Source of the DNA: Trissonchulus latispiculum
Lineage: Eukaryota; Nematoda; Enoplea; Enoplida; Ironidae
DNA: 64,000 nucleotides
Assembly (NCBI GenBank): GCA_030248195.1
Contig: JASAND010000491.1
Location: 28,757-92,756, forward strand
Reading direction: 5' to 3'
Below the pieces are notes generated by a model. That model worked only from the letters and a program-made list of their open reading frames with translations. It did not search any database and was not told the DNA's origin. The first letter of the stretch is position 1. Each line of letters starts with the position of its first letter. The position numbers were made by a program, and so were the translations under genes. Shown here piece by piece: positions 1 to 35,557 of the stretch.

Positions 1-780
1 TTGGTGCAATTAGAAAAGTTGTTTAGAATGATGAGATCTATCGAATGAGTACTTTTTTGTAGTAATTCGACGATTTTGAAAATTTGGCATTTTTGGCGGG
101 AAGCCAATTTTGCGCCTCTGACAGCAAAAATTGAACAAAATGTTGTATAACTTTTTACTGATTCGGTTAAAACGCTTCAAATTTTGCACACATATTTATA
201 GTATTAAGAGACATCTGTGTGCAAAATTTGAGCCCAATCGGATGCTTGCAGCGGATTAGGTCTCAATCGAAATACGTCAATTGCCATAATTTGAGGGTGG
301 GATGCATGGTAAATGTCGTGCTGCACCTGCGTGTACTCAGCCAGTTTTGAAGTTGCGCATACCCAACGATAGTCTTATGTATCCTTTATGTTCACATGAA
401 AATTCAAGACATTTGCTCTTAGCAGTCCGGAGAAAAATCGCAAAAACTTCGACCACCCCCATGCAGGAAAAAGCCGTAGGTCAGCAACTTTGCGAGGCTG
501 CTGTGAACGCTGTGAAAAACAAAAACCATCCAAACTTTTAATTATTTTGAAGGAACCCAGGTACTAATATGTGACAAAGTTTGAGGACAATCGGAAAAAT
601 TTTTGTCATTAGTGTATTTGGTATACCCCCCCTTAAGTTGTTTTGCTTCTGAAGCGACGAAAATATTGATTTCAACAAAAACTACGTTGCTTGCGAAAAC
701 CATCAAAAAGCTTTTTAAAAGTAAGGTGAGCTAGAATTAGCATAGAAACTAATTATTCGAAGTAAAATTAAGAGTATTAC
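1..780. other. Intronic sequence of the MYPT gene, no exon recognised
   Basis: AT-rich sequence downstream of exon 9. A short open frame at 302-541 (+) has no recognisable protein character. The wording of the repeat (Cys-free, with long runs of A and T) resembles dispersed repeat sequence near 6110-6250. Confidence 0.5.
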
Positions 781-24324
<23,544 letters not shown>

Positions 24325-24364
24325 CTGAAACATATTATATATAGGTTTAGTATTATATAAAAAG

Positions 24365-24570
24365 TAAAAAATGCTCCGCACAACAGAGGATAATGTGTGT
24401 GTCGGGCCAACGTACCTATGTCTATTCTTTAAATTCCGGTTGAGAACGTAATGATATAAATCCGACACAGCAAGTTTTGGAGGGTCGTTCTATGGCGAAA
24501 GTTGTTCAGTTCGCTTTGGGCTTTCATTTGACACCAAATATTTGACCGCTTTTGAAAAAATTTATTTTTG
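24365..24570 (+). repeat. Dispersed repeat copy (ATGCTCCGCAC family)
   Basis: Same order of phrases as 9280-9381 plus 12287-12400: ATGCTCCGCACA, TTAAATTCCGGTTGAGAA, ACACAGCAAGTTT, then CTATGGCGAAAGTTGTTCAG. It lies just upstream of MYPT exon 1, so it may sit in the gene's 5' region. Confidence 0.7.
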
Positions 24571-25020
24571 ACCAAAATAAGAAGGCTAAATACATTTTTG
24601 CATAAACATTTTGCATTTTTGACCATTTTTTGAAATTTATGAGGTCCAAATTCTTGGGGGGGTTGGTGGAGATCATATTTCTTTGGTCGACCACCAACCT
24701 TCCCAGATTTGATGAACCTCCCCCTCGCCCCAGATCCAAACTTCCAGGGAAACCATGGAGCAGAGTCCTCCAGAAGCTGTAAAAGTTTTGTAAATTGCAA
24801 CAAAAGTCATAATGAAAACGTTTAAAAAGATTAATTACCAAACCGCATAAATAAGGATTGCGCTAAATTCGCTTACTGAAATTGTAAAATTTCAAATTTC
24901 TCCCAACAAGGCGAATTTTCCGAGGGGCAAATTGGTTTCGGAGAGGGGGGAATTCCTCCCTCCTCTGGCCTTCCCCTGCCTACGCCCCTGCACAAACCTC
25001 TCCCCAATTACGCCTATGAG
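24571..25020. other. No gene seen; repeat fragments
   Basis: AT-rich sequence with an inverted pair of GGTTGGTGGA/TCGACCACCAACC phrases near 24665-24700. An apparent hAT-like terminus (CTACGCCCCTG) ends near 24990, with no partner end identified. Confidence 0.45.
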
Positions 25021-25111
25021 CATAGGTGTGTTAGGGGGGGGGTGGGGGGCCCACCAAAATGGCAAATTCTGGCGACCCCCCCCCCCAGATTTTCAGATTT
25101 TTGCTACCCCC

Positions 25112-26086
25112 CACTGGCAGATCTAAGATGTCGTGACGAGGGGGGCCGGTAAAATTGTTCCAGCGGGGGGGCCTGGGGGGCGGAGCCCCCCAGAAGTTGA
25201 AGAAATTTTTTGTTTTTACCATAAAATCGGTCTTCGGATATTTAAAATTCTTTTTATACTGAAGAACTGAACAAATTTTTTAAAATTCTTGATATTTTCA
25301 GGCAAAAATGGTAATTTTAATTAATTTTGTATAGCATTTATTAGATATCGTTCCAATTTTTCCAATTCCAATTATATTATTGATTATCATAGTATCATAG
25401 TAAATATATATAGTAACATGCTTTAGAACAATGCATAAACTATACAAAATAAAGTAACGAACAATACTGAAGCTAAACAACAGATATACACACAAATATT
25501 CTGCACTATTAGTTCTTAGTTTAAAAATTTACGCATCTGTCCAACCTTGTTCTGGACACATAGATAATTTACTCATCTGTCCGGACAGAATGCGATAATT
25601 GTTAGAATTTATCTATCTGTCTGCGCACATGCATAATTTATCTATCTGTCTGAACACTTTCAGAAGTGTCCAATTTATTCATCTGCCCGTAACATATATA
25701 TATATATATCAAGAATATATATATTAGCCTAAGCTCAGCTTAATTCATTAGCTAATTAGCAAAGTTCACATAGGTTTCTGCGTCCACAAAGGGTAAAATA
25801 TGCTTGTAAAGTATATATATTGTATATATATATATATATACAATGTATATATATGTATACAAGAATATATATATATATATATATATATATTTAATAAATT
25901 CTCAGAAAAATCGGATGCATTTCAAGCCTTTTCTTCACAAATGCAATAAATGTGCGGTTAAAAAGTAGAAAATTCGCGCCGAAGGCGCGAAATTTTTTGG
26001 TTTTTTGCCCTTTTTCCTCTTTCCCTCCTTAATTTTTCTACCTTCGAATCGCGACGGGGGGGCGGCCCCCCCTGGATCCGCCCCTG
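25112..26086. mobile_element. Nested CAGNGGCGGATC-type hAT-like element, 975 bp
   Basis: The right end reads CAGGGGCGGATCCAGG inward and the left end CACTGGCAGATCTAAG. The exact octamer CTACCCCC flanks it (25104-25111 and 26087-26094). It holds a GC hairpin GGGGGGCGGAGCCCCCCAG near 25174, several TA tracts and a run of ATCTGTC motifs (25525-25690). Confidence 0.78.
25525..25690. repeat. Short interspersed ATCTGTC motif repeats
   Basis: Five or so copies of (T)CATCTGTC or CTATCTGTC, each followed by a cytosine- or guanine-rich half site and an AT spacer at irregular 40-50 bp intervals, inside the element at 25112-26086. Confidence 0.55.
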
Positions 26087-26210
26087 CTACCCCCCCCAGA
26101 TTTTTGGCCAAAAAGTGGTCAAAAATGGCATAAAATCAAAAATTGAGGGGGGGGGTCCCCCCACCACCCCCCCCCCAGATTTTTTGCCCAGCCACACCTA
26201 TGCCTATGAG

Positions 26211-27300
26211 GAAAAACCCAAGGTGTTAGGGGGGGGCTTTTTTCAACCCTCCCCAAAACTCTTTTGGGGGGGGACGTCCCCCCCAAAAAAGTCTGGGGGG
26301 GGGTAGTCGCGCCGAAGGCGCGAAAAATGGCCCAAAATTGGGTATTTTTAGGGTAAATTTAGAAAAAATTTTCAAAAAGGTCCAAATTTTTGGCTTAAAC
26401 TGTTTATTATTATGAGAAATACACGTTTTTAACTGTATTATGTATTATGGATCTTATGACTCAATATTGCCTTTATTTTGGACTTGGAAACATGTTGGCA
26501 ATCAAGTTTTTGAGTTTAAAACCACTGTCCAAAGTTAAAATTACTTTATGGTTAGATGTTTTTATCATTAGAAACGGCTGAAAATGCAATTTTTGGCATA
26601 AAAAATGAAAATTTTTTTGGGGGGAGGGTTGGGGGGGTCCTGGGGAGGGGGTTGGGGGGTCTCCAGAGGAGGCCCCCCCAGAAAAGGTTGGGGAGGAGCC
26701 TCCCCCACCCCAAATCTCCGTTACACCTATGCTCCATCCCCGACGCGGCGCGGCTCACACCACCCCATCCAAGGCATATAGGTGTAACGGGGATTTGGTT
26801 TGGGGGCCCCTCCCCCGGAATTTTTGGGGGGCCCCTTTTGGACCTCCCACAACCCCCCCCCCCAAAACCTCCCACGAAAATTTTTTTCTATTTTTATGCC
26901 AAAAATTGCAGTATCAGCCATTGCTAGCTAATGCCGGGAAACAAAACATGATCACATAAAGTAATTTTAAGTAACATTAGACAGTGTTTTTAAACTCGAA
27001 AACTTGATTGCCAACATGTTTCTGAGTCCAGAATAAGGTCAATATTGAGTCTAGAAGACCATAATACAGGTAAAAACGTGTATTTCTCGCGATAATAAAC
27101 ACGATAAGCCAAAAATTTGGACTTTTTTGAAAAATTTTGCAAAGTTTGCCCTAAAAATGCTAATTTTTGGCCAATTTTCGCGCCGTCGGCGCGACCATAG
27201 TTTCCTTTGGGGGGTATCCCCCCAAAATTTTTGACCAATTTTACCCCCCCCAGAATTTTTGACTTGCCCTCCCCCAACTTTCGGCTACCCCCCCCCCGAA
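26211..27300. repeat. Inverted pair of G/C-tract elements centred near 26745
   Basis: Sequence to the left and right of about 26745 is inverted: both arms carry GTTGGCAATCAAG, CCAAAATTGC and long G/C runs, over roughly 500 bp each. The short spacer (26733-26775) is unique. A third copy, in the orientation of the right arm, lies at about 32275-32600. Ends resemble CATAGGTGTAACGG, but I found no matching target duplication. Confidence 0.7.
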
Positions 27301-27846
27301 CTCCCCCCCAGCGATTTTCGGGCCCAAAGAGTTAGCTAAATTTGGCCGAAAATGGTCATTTTTTGAAAATTTTTTTTAAAATTTTGACTTAAAATCGCTT
27401 TAAAACGGTGCAAAAATGCCAAAAACAATAAAAACAAGCCTTGTTTTGACGAAAAAAGCGTTAAAATACAGAAAATTTTGCGTTTTTAGGCCATTTTTCG
27501 AAATTTCTCAGGTCCGAATTCTGGGGGGGGGGGGTTGGGGGGTACCCCCATCACATTTCTTGGGTCGACCACCAACCACCCAAGACTTACCCCCCCCCAG
27601 ACCCAAAGTTCCAGGGAAACTTATGGGCGCGACTACCCCAATTTCGAAAAATGACCAAAAAATGCAAAATTTTCTGTAATTTAGCCCTTTTTTCATCTAA
27701 ATAAGGCTTGTTCTTAACGTTTTAGGCAGTTTTTGCACCGTTTTAAATCGATTTTAGGCCAAAATTTTAGAAAAATTTTTCAAAAATGACCATGTTTTGA
27801 CCAAATTTAGCCAACTTTTTGGGTCCAAAAATCGTTTGTGGGGGGG
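27301..27846. repeat. G/C-tract repeat sequence, no gene
   Basis: Alternating A/T-rich text and pure G or C runs of the same style as the neighbouring elements, with a weak inverted arrangement around 27560. No boundaries resolved. It continues at 28985-29334, beyond the insertion at 27855. Confidence 0.5.
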
Positions 27847-27854
27847 GTTCGGGG

Positions 27855-28984
27855 CAGTGGCGGATCCAGGGGGAGGGGGCCCGGAGCCCCCCCTTTGCGA
27901 TTTGGGCCCCCTCCTTTGACATTCCGGGCCCCCCCCTAGAAAATTTTTCAGCTGTTTATAATGTATATTTCGAGTGAAAATTAAGCATAATTTTAATAAA
28001 TTTCACAAATTATTAAAAAATTTCGCCTGCGGCGCACTTATACTTCTGCTTTATGACGTATACTTAGTTCTGTGACAGAACTTCTGTCTCTTAGAGTGTC
28101 TTCTATTTTATTTCCTTTCCTGCTTTGTATATATATATAATTGTACTCAACGCCTTCAGTTTATTTTATGACTATATACCGGATTATATTGTATATATAC
28201 GGGCATTTACAAATTTTATTTCGCTTTCATAGCGTATATACATATACATATATATATATAAATGGGCATTGCAAGATTGATAATTGGCAGCATCTGAAAG
28301 TGTTCTAGAATAAATCGTGGAAGTGAAAAATTCTGAAAAGCATCCAATTCCCGTTTTGGTTTTCCACTGATTGATTATACAACTCAATAACTCATCTCAT
28401 CTTAACTTATCTTTTTAAACATTTGAATTGCTGTATTTTCCACGATTTCAAAAAATTCTTCAACTTCTGGGGGGCTCCGCCCCCCCAGACCCCCCGTTTC
28501 GTACATTATCTTTGTTGCCCTTGTATATAACTTGCCCTCTTTATTGCACCATTCCTTGTATATACTTTATATATACTATTTTACTGCAAGTTTTTCACTT
28601 CGGAGTTACATATATATACTATACGTATATACATCTCCATTTTATTTATATATATATTTAATCTTTTCAAAAGTTTGCATGACGGATTTTTCTCCAATTT
28701 CAAAAAATTCTTCAACTTCTGGGGGCTCTGCCCCCCAGACCCCCCGCGTGCTTCTTGTATAAATTCTCCATGCTTTGCTTCACTCACGGCATATAGTTGT
28801 TTTCTGTTTTCCAATTGGCAAGTGAACTAACATTTCCATAAACAATATTAATTTTCTTGTAAAAATATTTTGTTCCTGGAAAAAGCAAATTTTTTACCCC
28901 CCCCCCCCCGAAAAATTTGGTTACCCCCCCCAGAAAAATTTTTCAGCGGGGCCCCCCCTTTACAAAATCCTGGAGCCGCCACTG
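27855..28984. mobile_element. CAGTGGCGGATCC hAT-like element, 1.13 kb
   Basis: Ends CAGTGGCGGATCCAGG and CAGTGGCGGCTCCAGG (inverted), with an exact duplication GTTCGGGG at 27847-27854 and 28985-28992. Two GC hairpin modules (about 28465 and 28717), each preceded by TTCTTCAACTTCTGGGGG. Non-coding. It is a sibling of 29335-32264. Confidence 0.9.
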
Positions 28985-29334
28985 GTTCGGGGGGGCAGCC
29001 AAAAGTTGGGGGAGGAGAAGTCAAAAGATCTGGGGGGGTAAATTTGGTTGAAAATTTTGGGGGGATACCCATCCATAGGTGTACCTGGGGGGGGGATCCC
29101 TCCCCCCAAATGGAAAAGTGCCGACCCGACCCTCGAAATTTTGGAGGCAGACCCAGCCCCCAAATGGCCAAATCCCAGACCCCACCCACCCAAATTTTCC
29201 AGACCCCACCCTCAAAATTTTGAAAATTTTGTCTCGAAATTAGTAAAAATTCGAAATTTTTTACAAAAATTCGAATTTTTTGCCAAAAAATCCAAGTTTT
29301 TCGACTGAATGAGCTAGTGGGGGAGGCTCCCCTC
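28985..29334. repeat. G/C-tract base-layer sequence between two hAT-like insertions
   Basis: Older repeat into which both CAGTGGCGGATCC elements inserted; it continues beyond 32265. Contains a CATAGGTGTACC-type terminus at about 29073 without an identified partner. Confidence 0.55.
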
Positions 29335-30257
29335 CAGTGGCGGATCCAGGGGGGGGGGCCGGGGGCCCGGGGCCCCCCCTTTGCGATTTGGGCCCCCTCC
29401 TTTGACATTCCGGGCCCCCCTAGAAAATTTTTTCAGCTGTTTATAATGCATATTTCGAGTGAAAATTAAGCATAATTTTAATAAATTTCACAAATTATTA
29501 AAAAATTTCGCCTGTGGCGCACTTATGCTTCTGTGCTGCTTTATTACGTACTTAGTTCTGTGACAGAACTTGTCTCTTAAAGTGTCTTCTATTTCGTTTC
29601 CTTTCCTGTTTTGTAAGTATATATATAATTAATTGTACTCAACGCCTTCAGTTTATTTTATGACTATATACCGGCTTATATATATTTACAAATTTTATTT
29701 TGCTTTCGTAACGTATATATATATATATATATATATATAAATGGGCAATGCAAGATTGATAATTGGCAGCTTCTGAAAGTGCTCTAGAATAAATCGTGGA
29801 AGTGAAAAATTCTGAAAAGCATCCAATTCCCGTTTTGGTTTTCCACTGATCGATTATACAACTCAATAACTCTTTTTAATAATCTTTTTAAACATTTGAA
29901 TTGCTGAATTTTCCACGATTTCAAAAAATTCTTCAACTTCTGGGGGGCTCTGCCCCCCAGACCCCCCGTTTCGCGCATTATTTTTTTTGTCCTTGTAACT
30001 TGTCCTCTTTATTGCCACCATTCCTTGTATATATATATACTTATACTATTTTACTGCAAGTTTTTCACTTCGTAAGTTACTATTACATGTACATCTCCAT
30101 TTTATTTATTTAATCTTTTCAAAAGTTTGCACGACGGATTTCTTTCCAATTTCAAAAAATTCTTCAACTTCTGGGGGGCTCTGCCCCCCAGACCCCCCGT
30201 TTGCTTCTTGTGTATATATATAAATTCTCCATGCTTTGCTTCACTCACGGGATATAT

Positions 30258-32074
30258 TAGGGATCGACCGGAATTCCGGTTCCGGTTCCGGTACTTTTTG
30301 GTTCCGGTTCCGGTTCCGGTTTTTGAAAACGTACCGGAACCGGAACCAATTTTAGCGTATTATCAAAAGTGAAATTTTATTAAAATTTTCAGAAATTTTG
30401 TAAAATTTCTTTGAACATTTTGAAAAAATTGCGAATCTCTTGTAAGCAGAATATTATTTTCTCAAAAATTTTCGCCTGCGGCGCTATTGCATTATAACTC
30501 AACTTAGAATGTTTAGATTTATTAATAATGATCTAGTACCTTACCGTTAATTTATTATTATGAATATTAATTACGTATATATATGATCAAATTATTACGC
30601 ACTTATATATAATTTAGAAATTCAAAATAGAGCACAAGCCCGCCGATTCGATTGCTATTAGTTTTTTGATAGATACTTTAACATTATTAATTTTGCTAAA
30701 TTGGAATATATTGAAGCCTTGGCGTAGACCTATGCTATTTCAAAGATTAGTGCAATGTTGCATAATTAGATGTCAGTTCTAGCTCAACTATTGTTTAAAT
30801 AGCAGGCAATAAGCTTTTTGCTGTGTGTTTTGTATATAAATATAGTGCAGAGTGCAACAAAATATTAAAAAATTATGGATGGAACAAATAGAAGGGTTTT
30901 TAATTATTTTGAAGAAATGTCATTATATAAACTTGAAAATGCAGACGAAGCTAGCCAAAAAAGAGAAATGTCGCTAGAAGAAATTAAGTTTAATTCAATT
31001 TTTTTGAAACTTGTGAAAAATACTTTATTGTTCTTATATGTTTAATGGTAAAAATTTATATATTGCTATCAGCGACAAAAGATCTGCAGAAAAGTGCAAA
31101 GATTTACCTTTTACTCAGAAAACTCTAATAATACGTAAAGTAATTATTTAGTTAATAATTACAAGTTAAGGTCACCCAAAATTTAAAGGTTGATATTCCA
31201 AACAAGTCCAATTTTCGAAGCTGATGCTATCTAAATTCATAGCCAGATACAGCCAAATCTTATAATATATAGTAATTACGGGAACAGTAATTCTCAGAAA
31301 AATTATTTTAATTTATCTATTGACTACAAAGAGAATAAAAGCTCGTTATATTCGCGGCAATTTTGTGTTTTAAAAATGCTGAAACTTTTCTTGGAGCTCT
31401 TGGAAAGTCGTATCTAATTTCTAATAATGACTAGAAATTGTCAGGTAACTCAGATAAAAACTAAACATGTTTCTGGCTTATTTTGCCGAAAGCTCGCTCG
31501 CAGGCTCGTGGAATCAATTTCTACCAATTTATTTCAATTAATTTAATATTCAGTTTAACTAAGAAATTAATTTTTATTTGCCTGCCAGTAAATTTCCTTT
31601 AGAAGTCAAATTGCATTCGATTAAGTCATTCATCGAAATTCGATGTAATAAAGTAGATAAAATAAAACATTTTGTGTCGAGCATGTGCTCGAATAATCCT
31701 AAACATATAAAGACAATATGTTCACAATGTATTCATACCGTGTATATATAATTAATGTTTTAAATCTATAGTGATTATATAAAGTTTAACTATATAATAA
31801 GACAAAATTCTCATAATAAATTGCAAGTTTCGTATTCGTGTATTGAAATATATAATATAGAAAATATTATTTTAGAAGGCTATTACAATGTTGTAGTAGC
31901 TACAAAAAAGCGAAAAATCCTGAAAAAATTGTCCAAAACGTCAGAAAAAAATTTCGACTTTTGTAGTGTTAAAGAGCTGGTTCCGGTTCCGGTTCCGGTT
32001 CCGCTTCCGGTTTTTTAAAGCCAGTTCCGGTTCCGGTTCCGGTTCCGGTTTTTTGGAGTTCCGGTCGATCCCTA
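30258..32074. mobile_element. hAT-like element with GGTTCCGG subterminal arrays, 1.82 kb
   Basis: Ends TAGGGATCGACCGGAA (both, inverted), with an exact duplication GGATATAT at 30250-30257 and 32075-32082. GGTTCC repeats lie inside both ends (30279-30345 and 31977-32060). The target site can be recognised intact in the sibling repeat near 28790. The inside is AT-rich with a short open frame at 30875-31045. Confidence 0.92.
30875..31045 (+). pseudogene. Possible transposase N-terminal remnant, 56 codons
   Basis: ATG-initiated frame beginning MDGTNRRVFNYFEEM inside the element at 30258-32074. RRVFNYFE is reminiscent of the start of hAT transposases (before a BED zinc finger), but no zinc-binding residues follow and the frame stops after 56 codons. 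It could also be chance in AT-rich DNA. Confidence 0.3.
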
Positions 32075-32264
32075 GGATATATATAGTTGTTTTCCAATTG
32101 GCAAGTGAACTAACCTTTCCATACGCAATATTTTCTTGTGAAAATATTTTGTTCCTGGAAAAAGCAAATTTTTACCCCCCCCCCCCCGGAAAAATTTGGT
32201 TACCCCCCCCCCCGAAAAATTTTTCACCGGGCCCCCCCTTTTCAAAATCCTGGATCCGCCACTG

Positions 32265-33000
32265 CTCCCCTCCCCCTACCCCCAACCTTTTCTGGGGGGC
32301 CCCTCTGGAGACCCCCCAAACCCTCTCCCAAAAAATTTTTCATTTTTTATGCCAAGAATCGTTTCTAATGATAAAAAACATCTAACCACAAAGTAATTTT
32401 AAGTTTTAACATTAGACAGTGGTTTTAAACTCAAACTTGATTGCCAACATGTTTCCAAGCCCAAGATAAGGTTAATATTGAATCATAATATCCATAATAC
32501 AGTTAAAAACATGTATGTAATGTAAATATTTCTCACAATAATAAAGTTTAAACCAAAAATTTGGACATTTTTGGAAATTTTTGCAAAATTTACCCTAAAA
32601 ATACCCAATTTTTGGCCATTTAGGCACAACTACCCCCCACCCCCCACCCCAGTTGGGGGAGGGAGGGGGCGTCCCGTCCCCCCCCCCCCACAAAAAGCGT
32701 TTTCGAGGTGGGTTGAAAAAGGCTTGGGGGGCTACCCAACCCAACCCAAAACCAACACCCCCCCCCCACCTTACACCTATGACAAACACTTTAAGATTTG
32801 GACTGTTTTGAAAAATGTTGAAATATTTACCAAAAAATACCCAATTTGTGGCCAATTTTCGCGCTGCGGTGGGGGTACCGGGGGCCCCAATAAATTTCTG
32901 GGGTGGCTTGGAAAAATGGCTGGGGGGGTACCCCAGTTGCACCTATGATCCCAGAGGTAATGCCAAAGAAACGATTGACGACTCCACACCTTCAAATTCC
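32265..33000. repeat. Continuation of the G/C-tract base layer
   Basis: Contains the third copy of the 26211-27300 sequence (to about 32640), then further G/C runs and two CACCTATG-type termini (about 32779 and 32948). No coding sequence. Confidence 0.6.
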
Positions 33001-33101
33001 AATCAACTAAGCTAAACTATTTATTACAAATTTTCGATTTCCCGAATTCAGAATTTAACAATATGCAGCTAGTATAATAAACGTGCACTCAACAACTATT
33101 T

Positions 33102-34460
33102 ATGCACAAATTCATTTGCACCGCTCTCGCAATGGCCGTAGTTCAACGGCCCCTTGAGCTGCCCGCCTTCGTTTCCCCAAAACCCCGTTCATCGGGCGAG
33201 ACGATAATGGGAGCCGTCCGTCATCCAAACAATGATTGGAACGCAAACTCCAACTCCACCTGTGGTATCCCGGGTACCATCGATGCGATTCGGCACGAAT
33301 ATCTTTGTGCGGAACATCTGGGATCGTCATTCGGTCTGCACGCAAATCCGCGTTGGTCGGAGCGGAGGCGGCTAAACCTAGAGGGGCTGCTCTCAGTCGG
33401 ATTTTTTGACGGTATTCCTGGTTTGGGCAGAGGTCGTGGCTATCGTCCTTACGGATCCGATTCGGATGCATCCGTGGCCACCGCTACCACGGCCTATTCA
33501 TTTCCTGAGAGCAAACGCCAACGATCGGATACACCCGATCAGGTGTCCTACGCACCTCTGGAGGAATCTTCGAGGGATTCTCCGGACCATAGACACTAGA
33601 AATCTGTTTATCGTGGTGGTCACGATGCCGAGCCATCAACTTCACGATCGCAAGGATCGCCTCGGCGGGAGGCATCTCGTCCTCCTTCCTCAATCAAACC
33701 TCGTGATTATCACACCTTCACGAACATTCGACTGATCGACATTGTCGACGATGATCATCCCGTCACCGGGATTCCCGTCCAACGTCACTAGTGTCTCCTT
33801 GACGCCGACCGGAATCTCATGATGACCGTGGTCATTATCCGTCAACGAGCCGTCACCAACGACGCCATCTGCTCGTCGACGCCATCGCTACCCATCATCA
33901 CCGCCATTCAGGGGAGCGTCATCGCTCTACTGAACGTCATCATGAAGGTCGCCATTGTCGCACAGATTGTCAGTTCTTGGTCTTCAACCTATCCGTAGTG
34001 TAGCCGCCATGATGAGCATGGTCATCGTCGTGAGAGATCGTCTGACTACCAACGAAGATGTGCTGCATCTTGTCAGGATGACTCCGTCAAGCAACACGAG
34101 CATTTTGTGATCGAAAACCACAATTTGGTGAAATACGTGGTTATTAGCAATCTGAGAGCCATTATGGCAGGTGATCATTGTATGATTGATCACGATCGTC
34201 TCGTCGACATGTATCTGATCATCATCGTAAGCTATCGCGGGATTGCTCGAGAGACGGTTATCGGTCGACTGAACGATCACTATTTTCAGGATCACTACCA
34301 CTTCATAGGTCGTCGTCCACCAGCGTTTTCTTGGTCGGATCGTCTTACGGATTAACGAACTGCGGGAAAACGACGGCAAAAATTCATTGAGTCGGGAGTA
34401 CAAAAATTCCCCGGTCCGTCACAGGAACCATCGTCTACATTCCAGCTATTCTATCATTGA
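33102..34460 (+). pseudogene. Decayed coding remnant of an Arg/Ser/His-rich protein
   Basis: A GC-richer island with protein-like composition spread over shifting frames. The plus frame 33102-33599 is open (165 codons, including GLGRGRGYRPYGSDSD and ESKRQRSDTPDQ). After its stop the same frame continues with RSQGSPRREASRPPSS. A frame shift then gives SRHQRRH, HHHRHSGERHRSTERHHEG and, further on, RHDEHGHRRERSSDYQRR. This composition is typical of RS/RH-rich nuclear or splicing-related proteins. At least two frame changes and several stops indicate a pseudogene; no family is recognised. The AT-rich sequence after 34460 could be a former 3' UTR. Confidence 0.45.
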
Positions 34461-35549
34461 CATTTTCCCCACAGAAAGATGACTTTTCTGTTTGTTCCAT
34501 GTCGCCCGCCATGTGACAACTCGACTAATGACAGCCTTGGGTTTGACTTTTCTCCATTGATCCATTTGATCCTGATCGCTATATTCGATCTTTATTTTAT
34601 CATTCTATTTTGTGACAGTGACACTGATATTCCTTATTTCATGCCATCTGTTATTTTGTATTTTACCTCATGAAATTAAGTAATCTGTTTGGTTTTCTGT
34701 ATTTTTCTTCAGTATTTATCTAGTGTAAATTTGCTTACGTAAATATATCTTGTATTAGTTTACCTTTTTCTTTGTGAATTTCATATATTCTTTTGCAAAC
34801 CTAGAATTTCTAATAGTTATCTATGAACCTGTGTCTCTGTTATAACTATGTTGTATGCTAATAGTTTTAAACTAATTTTACTATGCAAATTTCAATAATA
34901 TTAGCTCATATAATGTGAGTGCTTTATTTTTGAAGATTCAGTCCATTATTGACTTGCCATATAACTGCCATTTATTCTTATTTATAACCCAGTGACTTTA
35001 TAGTCATATGAAAATACAAATTTTGTTAAATGGAGGGTGCGTATTTTCCTCCCCATAGGTCTGAACCTTATGTGTATTTTCAATGGTTATTTTATTATTA
35101 CGATTATTATTATCATAGGCTGTTTTCCTCGTTGAGTGAATTCCTGATCAACCTTAGCTCTGCGTGGTTAAACTTAATTTATTTAATATCTTGTATGAAA
35201 GTTCAACTTACCTCATTGTTAATTTAACATCATTAACACATTTGTTTGACTATACATTCCAAAGGTGGGTAACTCCTCCCATAAGTTACTTTTGGAAGTC
35301 AAGTGTATATTTCATATTAAGCTACTTACAGTTTCCAACTATTAAAGTTCTTGACGTGTGCTCTGACCATATGTTTAAATTTTTATTTTGTTTTGGTTAC
35401 TGGCATAGCTAATTAGTATTGATAAAATATGCAATGAGGCTGTGCGAGTATAAATAAGCCAAAATTGTCGGCAAGATTTAACAATGATTTAGAAAAATCA
35501 GATTTCCTCAAAAACAGCCATTTTTGGACCCGAAATTTTTTGGCATATA
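34461..35549. other. AT-rich sequence without recognised features
   Basis: No gene, clear repeat or hairpin seen. Short open frames lack protein character. Confidence 0.5.
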
Positions 35550-35557
35550 CTGAGTAC

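Larger units (their letters stand above)
25021..26202. mobile_element. CATAGGTGT-ended element, 1.18 kb, 8-bp target duplication
   Basis: The ends CATAGGTGTG are inverted repeats, with exact duplication CCTATGAG at 25013-25020 and 26203-26210. Long G or C runs lie inside the ends. A second element (25112-26086) is nested within it, leaving only about 200 bp of its own sequence. Confidence 0.82.
29335..32264. mobile_element. CAGTGGCGGATCC hAT-like element split by a later insertion
   Basis: The ends match 27855-28984 and an exact duplication CTCCCCTC flanks it (29327-29334 and 32265-32272). After removing the nested element at 30258-32074 and one copy of its duplication, about 1.1 kb remains, aligning by eye along its whole length with the sibling. 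GC hairpins occur at about 29940 and 30172. Confidence 0.9.

Noticed and set aside
26552..29408. Pro/Gly/Trp-rich open frames of 100-186 residues
   Set aside because: Translations of G and C tracts in nested elements, present on both strands.
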